From: Bacilli bacterium
GTDB taxonomy: Bacteria; Bacillota_I; Bacilli_A; ML615J-28; CAG-313
Reading direction: 5' to 3'
Length of the DNA stretch: 5,647 bases
Assembly (NCBI GenBank): GCA_900770645.1
Contig: CAAGKY010000235.1
Location: 1 to 5,647, forward strand
Part shown: positions 4,956 through 5,647 of the stretch, one piece after another
How positions within the stretch are numbered: position 1 is the first letter of the stretch
Layout of the letters: every line of letters begins with the position of its first letter
The notes under the pieces: model-generated
Databases searched by the model: none
What the model saw: only the letters and a program-made list of their open reading frames with translations
Told to the model about the DNA's origin: nothing
Translations under genes and position numbers: made by a program

Positions 4956-5647
4956 TGATTAAAAATGAACAAGAATTACAAGCTAGAATTGCATCATGTG
5001 TTGCTAATTTAGATAAAAAATTTACAGGTGCAGATGGTAAACGTGCTATCGTTATTTGTGGTGGTACAGGATGTTTATCAAGTGATTCACAAGCTATTAT
5101 TGATGAATTCAATAAACTAATTGCTGAAAAAGGATTAGAAGAAAAAGTAACTGTTAACAAAGTAGGATGCTTTGGTTTCTGTTCTCAAGGTCCTTTCGTT
5201 AAAATCTTCCCAGAAGATACATTATATCGTACAGTAAGTGTAGCTGACGTTGCTGAAATTGTTGAAAAAGATTTAATCAATAATGAAATCGTTGAAAGAT
5301 TATTATATGTTGATCCAATTTCAGGACAAAAAGTTCAAAAACAAGATGAAATTAATTTCTATAAAAAACAATTACGTTTAGCACTTCATGGTTGTGGAAC
5401 TATCAACCCTGAAAATATTGATGAAGCTTTAGGTGATGGAGCATTCCAAGGAATCACTAAAGCATTAAAAATGACTCAACAAGAAGTTGTTGATGAAGTA
5501 TTAGCTTCAGGTTTACGTGGACGTGGAGGAGGAGGATTCCCTACAGGACGTAAATGGCAATTTGCTTTAAATCAACAAAGTGAAGAAAAATATGTAGTAT
5601 GTAACGGTGACGAAGGGGACCCAGGAGCATTCATGGACCGTTCAATC
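4955..5647 (+). CDS. NuoF/HydB-type NAD(H)- and FMN-binding subunit (partial, cut by window end)
   Basis: The first 231 residues of a NuoF-like flavoprotein, open to the right edge with no stop. Residues about 30-108 are a thioredoxin-like [2Fe-2S] domain with C35/C40 (C-x4-C in CGGTGC) and C72/C76 (C-x3-C in CFGFC). This N-terminal extension marks hydrogenase- and formate-dehydrogenase-type subunits (HydB, HndC) rather than plain complex I NuoF. The flavin/NAD domain follows, with the glycine-rich GLRGRGGGGFPTGRKW at 186-201 and CNGDEGDPGAF at 216-226. The remaining NAD/FMN region, the [4Fe-4S] site and any C-terminal ferredoxin domain lie outside. It starts at ATG 4955, overlapping the preceding stop by one base (TAATG), with GGAGGTG at 4941-4947, so the two subunits are translationally coupled. 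Likely role: NADH oxidation or NAD+ reduction in an electron-bifurcating complex; the catalytic partner is inferred. Confidence 0.93.
   Translation, partial: MIKNEQELQARIASCVANLDKKFTGADGKRAIVICGGTGCLSSDSQAIIDEFNKLIAEKGLEEKVTVNKVGCFGFCSQGPFVKIFPEDTLYRTVSVADVAEIVEKDLINNEIVERLLYVDPISGQKVQKQDEINFYKKQLRLALHGCGTINPENIDEALGDGAFQGITKALKMTQQEVVDEVLASGLRGRGGGGFPTGRKWQFALNQQSEEKYVVCNGDEGDPGAFMDRSI

Noticed and set aside
4870..5160. Open frame of 96 codons on the minus strand
   Set aside because: Antisense to two well-conserved redox subunits.

Overview
This is an AT-rich, gene-dense bacterial window that looks like a low-G+C Bacillota chromosome, probably an anaerobic gut-type member of the Bacilli, Erysipelotrichia or Clostridia. 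The grounds are strong AGGAGG ribosome binding sites, TG-extended TATAAT promoters, short intergenic gaps, a preQ1-I riboswitch and hydrogenase/NADH-dehydrogenase-type iron-sulfur subunits. The genetic code appears standard: TGA ends one gene, Trp is TGG, and the reading frames contain no internal TGA. The exact genus cannot be read from the sequence.

Region 1 (about 67-2405, plus strand) is one transcription unit of three tightly packed genes. The first is an unusual fusion of an N-terminal P-loop kinase (polynucleotide-kinase/zeta-toxin-like fold) with a C-terminal serine beta-lactamase/penicillin-binding-type hydrolase. The second is a NifX/NifB-type iron-molybdenum-cofactor-binding-like protein with a His/Cys-rich tail. 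The third is a DUF523 protein (TudS-type iron-sulfur desulfidase family). The third gene has no visible Shine-Dalgarno and starts just after the second one stops, behind a small hairpin, which suggests translational coupling. A bidirectional hairpin terminator separates this unit from the converging queT.

Region 2 (2404-2989, minus strand) is a complete regulatory module: a consensus sigma-A promoter, a preQ1-I riboswitch whose pseudoknot takes in the Shine-Dalgarno, and a QueT-family transporter for a queuosine precursor.

Region 3 (3036-4313, plus strand) is a single-gene unit for an MFS carrier of the oxalate/formate antiporter family. It has its own extended -10 promoter and a strong intrinsic terminator. 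The start is most likely GTG at 3073.

Region 4 (4375 to the right edge, plus strand) is the start of a redox operon. It has a promoter with a structured leader, a NuoE/HydC-type [2Fe-2S] subunit, and, overlapping by one base, a NuoF/HydB-type FMN/NAD(H)-binding subunit cut by the window end. Together these are the diaphorase part of a probable electron-bifurcating [FeFe] hydrogenase or formate dehydrogenase; the catalytic subunit would lie beyond the window.

The least familiar element is the kinase/beta-lactamase fusion and its linkage to two metal/sulfur-type proteins. The rest is well explained by known families. No RNA gene, CRISPR array, insertion sequence or attachment site was seen.
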